DNA of 64,000 bases from Algoriphagus aestuarii (GCA_017051695.1 JAFIDK010000007.1:1-64000); one strand, 5' to 3'; shown: positions 38,319 to 47,843, numbered from the stretch's first letter. Numbers and translations are program-made. The notes: generated by a model not told the origin, from the sequence alone.

Positions 38319-39689
38319 ATGAATACAAAATCTTCCAATTCAAGAAGAGATTTCCTTGCCAAATCCGGCAGTTTGCTAGCCGGTTCTATTTTTATTCATC
38401 CCATCGGTGAAGCCTTGACACTTTGGGATAAACCCGGAGAAAAGATGAAAATCGGCTTGGTGGGTACCGGAATCAGGGGAACCACCATGTTTGGAAAAAG
38501 TGTCAAACAAGTCTACAACGATCAAGTGGAGTTCGTCGGGCTATGTGATAAAAACGAAGGTAGAGTTGCCTATGCAAAAGAATACATAGGGGTGGATTGT
38601 CCAGTATTTACGGATTTTGATAAAATGCTGGAGGAAGCAAAGCCTGATGTCATCATCGTGACGACAATGGACAGTACCCATCATGAATTCATTATCAAAG
38701 GACTGAATTCCGGTAGAAACGTTATTTCCGAAAAGCCGATGACTACGGATGAGTTTAAATGCCAGGACATATTAAATGCAGAAAGAAAGTCTGGCAAGAA
38801 ACTTATCGTGACATTTAATTATCGCTATTCACCTCATAGACAAAAAATCTATGAATTGCTCAGAGCTGGCGAAATCGGAGATATTACCTCTGTGGATTTT
38901 CATTGGTACCTCAATACCTCACATGGCGCGGATTACTTTAGAAGGTGGCATGGCTATAAGGAAAAGAGCGGGACGCTTCTTGTCCATAAGTCGACTCACC
39001 ATTTTGATTTGTTAAACTGGTGGCTTGATTCGGATCCAGAAGAGGTTTTTGCATTTGGGCAACTGGAATTCTATGGAAAAAACGGGCCTTACAGAGGAGA
39101 AACCTGTAGGAGTTGCCCTCACAAAGGGGAATGCGATTTTTACTGGGATGTGACCAAAAATGAGCATTTGACCAAGCTCTATGTGGAAAATGAACAATAC
39201 GATGGCTATCATCGGGATGGTTGTGTTTTCAGAGAAGACATCAATATCTACGATAAAATGGCCGTTCAGATCCGATATAAAAATAAAGTTCAGGTGAGTT
39301 ATTCTTTGACTACTTATTCTCCTTACGAGGGATACAGAATAGCTTTCAACGGGACAAAAGGACGATTGGAAGCATGGGTAAAAGAAAGCCAACCTTGGAA
39401 AGTGGAGCCTCAGGATGAAATTCGTCTTACCAAGAATTTTGGGGAGTCAGAAATTATCGTGGTACCCCATGGCGGTGGAGGTCATGGCGGGGGTGATACC
39501 CGCTTAAAGGATAAGATTTTCAAAGACCCAAGTGCTGCGGATCCTTATAGGCAATCAGCAGGAAGTAGAGATGGGGCAATGTCTATTTTGGTGGGAATCG
39601 CAGCTAGAAACAGCATTGAATCAGGAAAGCCGGTGATGGTGCAGGATATGACTGATATTCCTTTGCTCCCTTCTGGAAGAGGTGCTTAA
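38319..39689 (+). CDS. Tat-exported Gfo/Idh/MocA oxidoreductase with a Cys-rich insert
   Basis: A 456-residue protein with a twin-arginine signal (NSRRDFLAKSGSLLAGSIF), implying that it folds with its nucleotide cofactor before export. The Rossmann domain has KIGLVGTGIRGTTMFG, and the family signature reads SEKPMTTDEFK. An unusual segment CRSCPHKGECDFYWD at about 264-278, with a further Cys in GCVFRED, could bind a metal. The end has a His/Gly-rich turn (PHGGGGHGGGDTR). Exported Gfo/Idh proteins with tightly bound NAD include GH109 glycosidases and glycoside 3-oxidoreductases; which applies here is open. Confidence 0.88.
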   Translation: MNTKSSNSRRDFLAKSGSLLAGSIFIHPIGEALTLWDKPGEKMKIGLVGTGIRGTTMFGKSVKQVYNDQVEFVGLCDKNEGRVAYAKEYIGVDCPVFTDFDKMLEEAKPDVIIVTTMDSTHHEFIIKGLNSGRNVISEKPMTTDEFKCQDILNAERKSGKKLIVTFNYRYSPHRQKIYELLRAGEIGDITSVDFHWYLNTSHGADYFRRWHGYKEKSGTLLVHKSTHHFDLLNWWLDSDPEEVFAFGQLEFYGKNGPYRGETCRSCPHKGECDFYWDVTKNEHLTKLYVENEQYDGYHRDGCVFREDINIYDKMAVQIRYKNKVQVSYSLTTYSPYEGYRIAFNGTKGRLEAWVKESQPWKVEPQDEIRLTKNFGESEIIVVPHGGGGHGGGDTRLKDKIFKDPSAADPYRQSAGSRDGAMSILVGIAARNSIESGKPVMVQDMTDIPLLPSGRGA

Positions 39690-39718
39690 ACATATTTGAC
39701 AAGGATTTGCTAAAAAGT

Positions 39719-39759
39719 AAGCCGGGAAGTTAAAAATTGAGGTTTTAATTTTCCGGCTT
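39719..39759. terminator. Bidirectional hairpin between the exported Gfo/Idh gene and the nitrilase gene
   Basis: AAGCCGGGAAGTTAAAA (39719-39735) pairs with TTTTAATTTTCCGGCTT (39743-39759) over 17 positions with two G-T wobbles. It includes the nitrilase stop codon (39745-39747) and lies between two converging genes. Confidence 0.75.
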
Positions 39760-40707
39760 TCCTATGTAGTTGACTGATGTCTGTCTTTGCCTATTGACGC
39801 TCAATTGAAGCACATCCGGTCTGGAATAATGTCCCACAGCATCGAAGTTTTGGCGCTCTTCCAGGACTCTATTGAAATCCAGTGTTTCTGTCAAAATCCC
39901 TTCAAAATTGGCTTCAGGTTCTAAGATCCATTTCCCATCTGGGCCAGCTATGCAAGAACCCCCATCAGCGAGTACCTCTGGGGTATTTTCAAGGATTTTT
40001 TCTAGATGAGGAGTATTTGCCGGAAAGTCGGATTTTCGCATTAGGCTAGAAACCGAAATAACAAAGGATCTGCTTTCCTGAGCGATCATCCGGGTGATGT
40101 TTTCGGTATTTCTGACAGCTCCAGGCCAAACGGCAATGTGCAGATTTTCGCCCAGACCATACAAAGCTGTTCTGGCCAAAGGCATCCAGTTTTCCCAACA
40201 ATTCAAACCACCGACAGTAAACGCTTTCAATGGGTGCACCTGTAAGCCATTTCCATCACCTGGAGACCAAGTAAGTCGTTCTTCGTAAGTGGGTTGTAGT
40301 TTTCGGTGAATGGATTTGATTTCGCCAAATGGATTGATGAAAACCAAGGTACAATAAATGCTATGGCCGCCTCTGTCAATAGGTCGCTCGATAATTCCCA
40401 AATAAATGGCGATTTGATGGGTTTTCGCCAGAGATTGGAGTTCTTTCAAATCACCTTGATCGATCTGCACGGCATTCCTGACATAATGGGCGTGAATTTC
40501 TTTCTGGATTTTATCATCCCAAGCAGAGCCATTAGTGATAGAAAGCCAAAAAGGATAGCCTGGAACCAAGCCCTCTCCGAAAACGATTAATTCACATCCC
40601 TGAGAAGCGGCTTCAACTATAGTTTGCTTTACCTTTACAAGTGTTTCAGCCTTATTCAACCAGACTGGGGCTATCTGTGCCAAAGCAACTTTCAATAGGT
40701 TTTTCAT
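39745..40707 (-). CDS. Nitrilase (carbon-nitrogen hydrolase)
   Basis: A 320-residue cytosolic enzyme. The Glu-Lys-Cys triad is visible: Glu in VFGEGLVPGYPFW, Lys in HRKLQPTYEERL and Cys in GLNCWENWMPLAR. The Cys-Trp-Glu-Asn form and the PTYEERLTW segment are typical of true aliphatic or aryl nitrilases rather than amidases, so it should convert an organic nitrile to a carboxylic acid and ammonia. The substrate is unknown, and the neighbours give no hint. It converges with the exported Gfo/Idh gene and ends inside a shared hairpin. Confidence 0.92.
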   Translation of the reverse strand: MKNLLKVALAQIAPVWLNKAETLVKVKQTIVEAASQGCELIVFGEGLVPGYPFWLSITNGSAWDDKIQKEIHAHYVRNAVQIDQGDLKELQSLAKTHQIAIYLGIIERPIDRGGHSIYCTLVFINPFGEIKSIHRKLQPTYEERLTWSPGDGNGLQVHPLKAFTVGGLNCWENWMPLARTALYGLGENLHIAVWPGAVRNTENITRMIAQESRSFVISVSSLMRKSDFPANTPHLEKILENTPEVLADGGSCIAGPDGKWILEPEANFEGILTETLDFNRVLEERQNFDAVGHYSRPDVLQLSVNRQRQTSVNYIGKPEN

Positions 40708-40763
40708 TTCAATTGTGATTTCCTGAAATTAACAGGATTATGCTCTAAAAACCGCGGTGAAAC

Positions 40764-40797
40764 AAAAAAAAAGCGACTCAAAAAGAGTCGCATTTTT
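40764..40797 (-). terminator. Intrinsic terminator after the ROK kinase gene
   Basis: GCGACTC (40773-40779) and GAGTCGC (40785-40791) form a perfect 7-bp stem with a 5-nt loop. On the minus strand it is followed by nine T residues; on the plus strand by ATTTTT, so it may work in both directions. Confidence 0.88.
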
Positions 40798-40821
40798 AAT
40801 CTATCTAAACCAACTTATTAA

Positions 40822-41682
40822 CTAACTGTTTACCACTTCAGGTTCTACCTCTACCAGAGCAACGGCGCCGTGAATGGCAGTTTCGTCGAGTTCTGACAGT
40901 AAAATCTGGAATTTTTCCAGGACAGTAGGATACTGAAAAGTGGATAATGTTTTATACAAAGACTTTTCAAAAAGAGGAAACGATTTTCTGATGGATCCTC
41001 CGAGCACAATGGCTTCCGGTGCCAGAGCGTAAAGAATGTGTTTAATCAATTCACCTAAGTGATGTCCATATTCTTCAAATGCCTGAATGGCTGTAGGGTC
41101 TCCGTTTATGGCGAGTTTTGCCAGGGCTTTTGGCCGCTGATGGTAAAAATTATGAAAGAATTTACCACTACAGTAAAACTCAAAATTATTATCCAAATAA
41201 GGTGCGCTGCACCATTCTCCGGCAGCTGAAGTAACTCCACTGTAGAGATGACCGTTGATCACGATCCCTCCGCCTACGCCGGTCCCTAAAGTGATCCCAA
41301 CCAGGTTTTTGAAGTTTTTTCCAACGCCATATTTATGTACTCCCAAAGCAAAGCAGTTTGCATCGTTGTTGATGAAAACAGGTTTGGCAAAGCGATCTAT
41401 CAGAAATTTACGAAGCTCCACGTGCTGGAAAGCAGGGATATTTGCAAGGCCTAATACTATGCCTTCATTTACATCTACCAAGCCTGGGATTCCTATTCCA
41501 ATTCCTGCGATATCATGGTGCATATATGACTCGATAAATAAGGCAATCGTCTCCAGAATATGTTCTTTATCTTGATCGGCTGGAGTGGCAATCGATCGGA
41601 TATCTACGAGATGTCCTTTGATCAATACACCGCCTTTGATGCCTGTGCCCCCGATGTCCAATCCCAAAATGGCTTTTTCCAT
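40822..41682 (-). CDS. ROK-family sugar kinase
   Basis: A 286-residue ASKHA kinase: LGLDIGGTGIKGGVL (phosphate-1 loop), GIGIGIPGLVDV, FINNDANCFALG (catalytic Asp) and GITLGTGVGGGIVINGHL. It would phosphorylate glucose or an N-acetyl-hexosamine in the cytosol. The ROK zinc motif CxCGxxGCxE is missing; at its place the sequence reads EWCSAPYLDNNFEFYCSG. It lies 91 bp after the NagB-LmbE gene on the same strand, which favours a role in amino-sugar or glucose use. Confidence 0.88.
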   Translation of the reverse strand: MEKAILGLDIGGTGIKGGVLIKGHLVDIRSIATPADQDKEHILETIALFIESYMHHDIAGIGIGIPGLVDVNEGIVLGLANIPAFQHVELRKFLIDRFAKPVFINNDANCFALGVHKYGVGKNFKNLVGITLGTGVGGGIVINGHLYSGVTSAAGEWCSAPYLDNNFEFYCSGKFFHNFYHQRPKALAKLAINGDPTAIQAFEEYGHHLGELIKHILYALAPEAIVLGGSIRKSFPLFEKSLYKTLSTFQYPTVLEKFQILLSELDETAIHGAVALVEVEPEVVNS

Positions 41683-41773
41683 TCGTTTTGGTTTACTGTT
41701 TAGCTAATAGGTTTTAAAGGTCGGACATGAATTAAAGTGATTTTAATCCATGCCCAATCCATTTATTTTAATT

Positions 41774-44101
41774 TTAGAGCATTCCTTCGATTGATTTTTC
41801 TAGTTCTCTGGCTGTTGCCAAGAACTCCTCTACATTCATGTCACGGAAGAAAATCAAGCCATGGCTCGATCTCACTTTTGCTCTGTCATGCTGGTAGAAA
41901 TAATTCTTTCCGAGCAATAACTGGATGTCATTCAGCTGATTTACCCAAATTCTCTTGGCTACTGTACTGAATTTACCATTATGAGAATAACTAGGGAAAG
42001 AAGCATTTACCTGGCTAAGGTAACAATTGGAAAAAGAATCTTCCATTACAGACATATCGCCAAGTGAAACCGGAACGATCACATTTGCTTCATGCGGTTC
42101 AAACTTAAACCAAACATTTCTATACCCAATAATCCGTAAGTTACTGATGTCCTTTTCTTCACCCCATTGACGTACTGCTTCAGCAGTCGCCTGCAATACT
42201 TTGTAGTGAGTATCCGGACCAGAACCTTCCGGATCCAGCGTTAAACTAATCTTTGTTGGGTTTACTTTTCTAAACATTTCCACGATCGGTTCCACATCTC
42301 TCTTTTTGTCCGGCTGCTCCGTGAAAATATCACCCGTATAGAAACCTAATCGTAAGTGATGAACATTTTTCACCTGAACGCCAAAGTGGGCCCATACCAA
42401 TTCTTCCTCAAACTCACGGATCATCCCTTTTAGTTTTTGGATTTTTGATGGGTTTTTCTCACCGTCATAGCTATTTCTCAAAATGCTGATGACTTCGTTG
42501 ATAGTCTCTCTGAGTTGGGATTTGTTTTTCACTCCAAAAACAATCACCAACGCTCGAACTACTCTATGGCAAAGACCTCTTTCTCTTTCGTCAGCTCTTT
42601 CAGAAGCCACATTGGTCAAGAAATGGTACACGTCTTTATCCGTTTTCAGACTATAGCCCACTTCAAAGAAGTCAGGGAAATTGACCATCTGTATACGGTC
42701 TTCGTCAAGAAGTTTCTTGGTATACTGTAAGGTATCGATTACGAAGGTGTTCGTTACCGCTGTAAAACCTGAAGTCAAAACGGAGAAATGTGCTTCGTTG
42801 GTCGGCTCATGAAGCTGATTGGTGATATGTGGTAGAATACCCAATGAAATATCATCATGGTGAGGTCCAGTATGTAATAAGACCTCATCAGTTTCCTGCT
42901 CTAGACCTTTGGCTAATTTCGCCTCAGTGCTTTTCATGACCAAACTCACAGTTTCTTCAGAAAGATCTGGAATCAGTCGGGTATATTTATCTGCTTTCAG
43001 ATCAGAAAGCTTAACTCTATGGCCGTATTTGCCAATTCTTTTACATAGGTCGATGACTGCTCTTTCTGTCTTTTCCCAAGTCCATTCGCCTTTTTCGTAA
43101 TAGGCATCCATGGAGTCGGTCAATTTCACCGCTGCTCCTTTGGTTAGATAGAATCTACCGTTTTTAAGCTTCTGTAGGACTGTAGCTGGGAAAACATTGT
43201 CCAAAGGAGTTTCCAAAGAATCTTTGACGATTCCAGCTTTGGCTTCACCCGCCGCAATGATGATGGCTACTGCCTCAGGATTGTAAACGATGGTGTCCAG
43301 ACCAATGGTGATTACCAATCTGTTTGCAGAAACTTCAATGCCACCAAGGTCTCCAGCTGCCACAGCCTGAGTCTCAAAGTTAGTTTCTGTCAATCGGGTA
43401 ACAGAGAAAATATGTGAACCTCTGGTGTTAAATGCAATGTGTCCATCTGGACCGATTCCTCCTAAGAAGAAACCAATCCCGCCTTTGTCGCGGATTTTCT
43501 GCTCATAATCCCCACACCATTTGTCTATCAAATAGATGGATTCTTGCTGGAGTTTTTCCAGGTCATTTTGAGGATCCCTGAATCTTAGGGAAAGATCCAC
43601 TTTCAAATCTGGGAAAACCTCTTTGTATGTCAGACCTTTTGCCAAAGGGATTTCATCCGAATTGATCAGAATGGCGTTTTCTTTAGAAAGCCCGAATCCC
43701 TGGATATAGAATTTATTGACATAGTCGTAGAAACTGTTGTGCTGCTTGGAGGAGATAGGATAAAACTCGTCAATCTGCACAAAGGTCAGATCTTTCAAAA
43801 CCGGTTTTTTGCAGTTGCCTAAACCGTATTTTTCTCTGACATCCTTCCCTTTCTTATTATCCCAGTTTTCTAAAAGGAACTGTGTCCATTTGATAAAGAA
43901 TTCTGGTGATTTACCTGTAGGTAAACTGATGACACCATTCGGGTTTTCTGCTGCCCATTCCAAAAATCGGCATGCGGTAAGCAAGCCAAGCTTAGGGAAA
44001 TTATCAACAGTTAAATAGGGGATTAGAGTGCTGATTTTCTCAACCCCGGATTCCTTAAGAAAACTTTTTTCTACTTCTGAAAGTGGATACTTACTTAGCA
44101 T
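41774..44101 (-). CDS. nagB: Glucosamine-6-phosphate deaminase fused to a PIG-L/LmbE-like domain
   Basis: A 775-residue two-domain protein. Residues about 30-350 form a NagB/6PGL-like sugar isomerase domain (GVISLPTGKSPE, FLGGIGPDGHIAFNTRG with the catalytic Asp/His, ITIGLDTIVYNPEAVAII), which converts glucosamine-6-phosphate to fructose-6-phosphate and ammonia. The second half begins with HTGPHHDDISLG (His414, Asp416, Asp417) and has DTHYK with His632, matching the His-x-x-Asp...His zinc site of LmbE/PIG-L deacetylases, so an attached N-deacetylase is plausible. Similar fusions are known in Bacteroidota. The ROK kinase follows. No signal peptide. Confidence 0.9.
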   Translation of the reverse strand: MLSKYPLSEVEKSFLKESGVEKISTLIPYLTVDNFPKLGLLTACRFLEWAAENPNGVISLPTGKSPEFFIKWTQFLLENWDNKKGKDVREKYGLGNCKKPVLKDLTFVQIDEFYPISSKQHNSFYDYVNKFYIQGFGLSKENAILINSDEIPLAKGLTYKEVFPDLKVDLSLRFRDPQNDLEKLQQESIYLIDKWCGDYEQKIRDKGGIGFFLGGIGPDGHIAFNTRGSHIFSVTRLTETNFETQAVAAGDLGGIEVSANRLVITIGLDTIVYNPEAVAIIIAAGEAKAGIVKDSLETPLDNVFPATVLQKLKNGRFYLTKGAAVKLTDSMDAYYEKGEWTWEKTERAVIDLCKRIGKYGHRVKLSDLKADKYTRLIPDLSEETVSLVMKSTEAKLAKGLEQETDEVLLHTGPHHDDISLGILPHITNQLHEPTNEAHFSVLTSGFTAVTNTFVIDTLQYTKKLLDEDRIQMVNFPDFFEVGYSLKTDKDVYHFLTNVASERADERERGLCHRVVRALVIVFGVKNKSQLRETINEVISILRNSYDGEKNPSKIQKLKGMIREFEEELVWAHFGVQVKNVHHLRLGFYTGDIFTEQPDKKRDVEPIVEMFRKVNPTKISLTLDPEGSGPDTHYKVLQATAEAVRQWGEEKDISNLRIIGYRNVWFKFEPHEANVIVPVSLGDMSVMEDSFSNCYLSQVNASFPSYSHNGKFSTVAKRIWVNQLNDIQLLLGKNYFYQHDRAKVRSSHGLIFFRDMNVEEFLATARELEKSIEGML

Positions 44102-44271
44102 GCTGTTGGAACAGGTTTTGTTTTGTTGGGAATAATAATTTTGTAAAACTCCAATTCCAAAGAATATTTAATAATTATTTGATAATAAAAGGGTTTTGAG
44201 TCCAATATTATGTAAATATTAAAAATATTATTTGGCGATTAGTCGGATGAATAAGTTTAAATCTGACTAAA

Positions 44272-44279
44272 CAAATTTA
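44272..44279 (-). promoter_or_regulatory. Possible -7 box of the nagB fusion gene (TAAATTTG)
   Basis: Exact TAnnTTTG on the minus strand, 170 bp before the start codon, in the 239-bp AT-rich gap between the nagB fusion and the CBS/DUF294 gene. No -33 element was seen, and the AT-rich background makes a chance match possible. I see nothing else in this gap. Confidence 0.3.
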
Positions 44280-44340
44280 AAAAAAGTTTTTGAATAAAAA
44301 GCACTTTAATAAAAATTTTATAAAAGTATCTTACTGCATG

Positions 44341-45795
44341 TCACAAAGTTCTTGTGAATGCGATCTTAATTCTAGCCTGGAAGTCTTCTAAAACTTTAAA
44401 AATTTCAAGAAGTGTGACAGATTGGACTTTGGTGATTTGATTCAGTGTCAGATAATTTTTTGGTTTTTTGTTCAGGTTTAGAATTAAATAGGTTTGGTTT
44501 TCCAAGCGCAATGCCATCAAATAATCAAAAGCATGGATCAATTCTTGGGATTCTCTGGTAGAAAATACCCCCTTTTCAGTCAATAATTCGATTCTTCTGA
44601 TGGTGTTGGATTCGAAGACCCGGTATTTAAGTGCATAGACTCTCGCCAGATCTACCATAGGACGCATGATTTGCTTGAGATTGATCTGTTTTTCACCATT
44701 AATATTTTCAGCTTTGATCTTCCTGAAAAAAGTCAATGGAGGTTCATACTGCAATGCATTATGGCCAAGGTGGATATAAAATCTTTCGGGTGCTTTTTGA
44801 AGTTGTAAGTCCATAAAATCTTTCAGTTCATCCAGCAAATGACTCTCTCCATAAATTGTCCTGCAGTCAAAAAATGTCGCATAATTCATGGCAGTCTCCT
44901 GAGTCGCTTCCTGGATCCAGCTTTCATAGTTTCTTTTCCAGTGCGACAGCGAATGCGTCCATTTGGGATTCATGGCCATCAATTCTCCTTCACAGAATAC
45001 AATTCCGATTTCATCTAAAGCAGTAGAAACCCTAGTAGCAAAATCCAGAAAATAAGCTCTCACTTCTTCCCGGTGCTCGTTTGCTTTATCCTCATATATA
45101 ATGGCATTGTCCTGATCGGTTTTCAAAGTCAATTCTCCTCTTCCTTCACTCCCCAAAACAAAGAAGACAAATTGGGCTGGGGCAGGACCGATCTCTTTCA
45201 GGACTCTTTCTATCACCCGCTGAGTAATGGTATCCGCTACTGTGGTGATGATTTGGTTGACAATTCCTGCCTTCATTCCTCTAGACAATAGCAAATGAAT
45301 GATCTCAGGCATCCGATTCCATTTTTCTTTCAGTTCCGGAAACTGTCTGGCTTCTTTCACAGATTGGATAAACATAAATGGGCCTTGGGACTGTTCGGTT
45401 AAGATTTTGGTCCTACTGATCCAGCCTACATGATTTCCATTTTTGACCACCAGTAGGTATCGTGATTTGGTCTGAAACATCAATACCAAGGCTTCCACTA
45501 GAAATGCCTCAGGATGGATCGTCACCATTTCCGATTCCATGATTTCAGAAACTGGGATTTGAGGTGATAGATCTTCGGCGAGCAGTCGGTCTCTTAGAGT
45601 AATGTCGGTGATAAAACCTTTGAGATTATCCGGCGAAGTTCCTATGAACAAACAACTGACTTTTTCCTTGGCCATTTTTTTTGCGCAGGCAGAAACACTG
45701 GTGTCCGGACTAGCTATTCTCAAATGTCTAAAATGAAGGTCTGAGACTCTCTTGGAGTAAAACTGTTCAGAAATTGAGAGCACGGTGGAGTCCAT
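44341..45795 (-). CDS. CBS-domain protein with DUF294-type nucleotidyltransferase domain
   Basis: A 484-residue cytosolic protein. Two CBS repeats occupy about 17-140 (ASPDTSVSACAKKMAKEKVS, PVSEIMESEMVTIHPEAFLV) and should bind an adenine nucleotide. A DUF294 nucleotidyltransferase-like domain follows, with GSEGRGELTLKTDQDNAIIYED at about 217-238, where GS and the Asp residues form the usual catalytic pattern. The DUF294_C helical domain (about 340-480) ends the protein. Family members are thought to be signalling uridylyl- or nucleotidyl-transferases, but the target is unknown. No neighbour indicates a role. Confidence 0.88.
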   Translation of the reverse strand: MDSTVLSISEQFYSKRVSDLHFRHLRIASPDTSVSACAKKMAKEKVSCLFIGTSPDNLKGFITDITLRDRLLAEDLSPQIPVSEIMESEMVTIHPEAFLVEALVLMFQTKSRYLLVVKNGNHVGWISRTKILTEQSQGPFMFIQSVKEARQFPELKEKWNRMPEIIHLLLSRGMKAGIVNQIITTVADTITQRVIERVLKEIGPAPAQFVFFVLGSEGRGELTLKTDQDNAIIYEDKANEHREEVRAYFLDFATRVSTALDEIGIVFCEGELMAMNPKWTHSLSHWKRNYESWIQEATQETAMNYATFFDCRTIYGESHLLDELKDFMDLQLQKAPERFYIHLGHNALQYEPPLTFFRKIKAENINGEKQINLKQIMRPMVDLARVYALKYRVFESNTIRRIELLTEKGVFSTRESQELIHAFDYLMALRLENQTYLILNLNKKPKNYLTLNQITKVQSVTLLEIFKVLEDFQARIKIAFTRTL

Positions 45796-45847
45796 TAAGT
45801 AAAAATTTTGAGTACCTGAAAATAATTTAAATTCCTAAATTGGAGGC

Positions 45848-46333
45848 ATGTTAATAATAGTCACCGGCGTCTCAGGAACAGGTAAAACCACCATTGCTTC
45901 CGGACTTGCAGATCATTTCAATTTACCATTTTTTGATGCGGATCATTTTCACCAGGCAGAGAATATTGAAAAAATGAGTCAGGGCATACCTCTTGACGAT
46001 TTGGATCGTATGCCTTGGCTTCAGGCTTTGGCAGATAAACTAATCGAATCGAAACAAACAGGAGGAGCAGTTTTGGCATGTTCTGCCCTAAAGGAAAGTT
46101 ACCGGAAGATTTTAAATGTTTCCAATGAGGTAAGTTGGATCCACTTGAAAGGAGATCGTGAGGTGATTTGGGAGAGGATGCTGGCCAGAAAAAACCATTA
46201 CATGAAAGCGGGAATGCTGGATTCCCAAATTGCCACTTGGGAAGATCCTGATTACGGATTGCATTTATCTATCCGCCAAACTCCCGAAGCCATGATCAAG
46301 GAGGCTGTGGCGTATTTACAACTTAAAGCCTGA
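45848..46333 (+). CDS. gntK: Gluconokinase (GntK type)
   Basis: A 161-residue P-loop kinase: GVSGTGKTTIASGLA at 7-21, FFDADHFHQAENIEKMSQG, the LDDLDRMPWLQAL segment, and CSALKESYRKIL, all typical of GntK. It makes 6-phosphogluconate from gluconate. That could be the product of periplasmic glucose oxidation, which would fit the sugar dehydrogenases in this window (inference). It is divergent from the CBS/DUF294 gene and begins a same-strand series with an amidohydrolase and galM. Confidence 0.94.
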   Translation: MLIIVTGVSGTGKTTIASGLADHFNLPFFDADHFHQAENIEKMSQGIPLDDLDRMPWLQALADKLIESKQTGGAVLACSALKESYRKILNVSNEVSWIHLKGDREVIWERMLARKNHYMKAGMLDSQIATWEDPDYGLHLSIRQTPEAMIKEAVAYLQLKA

Positions 46334-46439
46334 AGCGTTTCATGGAGCAAAGATGGTCAGCAGGTTTGCCTTCTATCAAAATTGGTTGCTTTCGATTTTT
46401 GAATACACGAACTTAATGTGGTCACATTCTCCCTTAGCT

Positions 46440-47807
46440 ATGAAAAAAACGCTTATATATACGCTATTTACCAGCCTTTTAGCAGTTTACCCGGCCTTTT
46501 CCCAAACTCAGCTAGTCAAAAATGTCCATATCCTCACGATGGAGAGCGATGCCATTTTAAAAGATCAAGCCATTTTAGTAGAGGAAGGAAAGATCCTGAG
46601 CATAATTCCCATGACTGAGGCTTCCAATTTCAAAGCTTCTTCGGTCATAGATGGCAAAGGCGCTTATGTTTATCCAGGACTGGCCGAATTCCACTCTCAT
46701 ATTCCCGTGGCCCAAAATGGGAATACCCAACTTCAGGAAGAGGCTATGTGGCTTTATTTGGCAAATGGGGTTTTACGGGTCCGAGGAATGATCGGGCATG
46801 CGTCTCATTTACCTTTAAAAGATAGAATTGAAAAAGGCGAGCTGGATGGGCCAAGGTTGTTTCTCTCCGGACCTTCATTTAGCGGTTCTTCGGTTTCCTC
46901 TCCAGAGCAAGCCGCCCAAATGGTCCGAGATGAAAAAGCTGCTGGCTATGATCATCTTAAATTACATCCAGGGTTGGAAATGGAGGAATTTTTAGCAATC
47001 TCTAAAACAGCAAAAGAACTGGATATCCCTTTTGGAGGTCATGTGTCTTTAAATGTCGGTCTGGAAGCTAGTCTGAAAGGAGGCTATAAGTCTATAGAAC
47101 ATATGGATGGGTATGTGGAAGCTTTGATTCCTGATTACTCCAAGGTCCTGGATCCGAAACTGGCAGGGCCTTTTACCATGCTGCTGGTAGAAGAAGCTGA
47201 CTTGAGTAAGCTTCCCGAATTGGTGAAAATGACTTTGGATACTGAAGCTTGGATAGCACCTACCTTGACGCTTTTTGATCGTTATTTTGGTTTCACCCCT
47301 GCAGAGGAATACAGAAACATCCCTGAGATGAAATACATGTCTGCAGAGCAGGTTCAAAATTGGATCAATGCCAAAACACCTTATGAAGAAGCAGGGATCT
47401 TGACAAAAGAACATGTGCAGCCTTATCTGGAATTCAGAAATATGCTTTTTATGACTTTGCACCAAGCCGGTGTACCTGTTTTGATGACATCAGATTCACC
47501 GCAGGTGTTTAACGTTCCTGGTTTTTCTATTCACCATGAAATCAAATTGATGTCTGAGGCAGGCATGTCCAATTACGAAATACTGAAAACCGGTTCTGTG
47601 AATCCAGCAAAGTATTTTGAGGAACAAGGTGAGTGGGGGGTGATTAAGAAAGGAGCTTCAGCAGACTTTGTATTAGTGAAAGCCAATCCTTTAGAGGACC
47701 TTGAGACCTTAAAAAATCCCATAGCGGTAGTGATGAGAGGGGAGTATTTTGATAAGGAAAGAATTCAGCTAGAATTGGCAAAAATTGAAGATGCCCACAA
47801 ACGATAA
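46440..47807 (+). CDS. Exported amidohydrolase (imidazolonepropionase-like)
   Basis: The ATG at 46440 gives a 455-residue protein with a clear signal peptide (MKKTLIYTLFTSLLAVYPAFS); the longer frame from 46353 would bury it. The metal-dependent hydrolase fold shows in YPGLAEFHSHIP (His-x-His), KLHPGLEM, FGGHVSLN, SIEHMDGYV and the catalytic Asp in LMTSDSPQVF. The C-terminal beta domain has GVIKKGASADFVLVKANPLEDL. Exported members hydrolyse cyclic amides or peptides (some are prolidases or isoaspartyl-type enzymes); the substrate here is unknown. It is probably co-transcribed with gntK or galM. Confidence 0.88.
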   Translation: MKKTLIYTLFTSLLAVYPAFSQTQLVKNVHILTMESDAILKDQAILVEEGKILSIIPMTEASNFKASSVIDGKGAYVYPGLAEFHSHIPVAQNGNTQLQEEAMWLYLANGVLRVRGMIGHASHLPLKDRIEKGELDGPRLFLSGPSFSGSSVSSPEQAAQMVRDEKAAGYDHLKLHPGLEMEEFLAISKTAKELDIPFGGHVSLNVGLEASLKGGYKSIEHMDGYVEALIPDYSKVLDPKLAGPFTMLLVEEADLSKLPELVKMTLDTEAWIAPTLTLFDRYFGFTPAEEYRNIPEMKYMSAEQVQNWINAKTPYEEAGILTKEHVQPYLEFRNMLFMTLHQAGVPVLMTSDSPQVFNVPGFSIHHEIKLMSEAGMSNYEILKTGSVNPAKYFEEQGEWGVIKKGASADFVLVKANPLEDLETLKNPIAVVMRGEYFDKERIQLELAKIEDAHKR

Positions 47808-47843
47808 TCAAGTTCCAAAATCCCAAAATAAACCTAAAGTACT

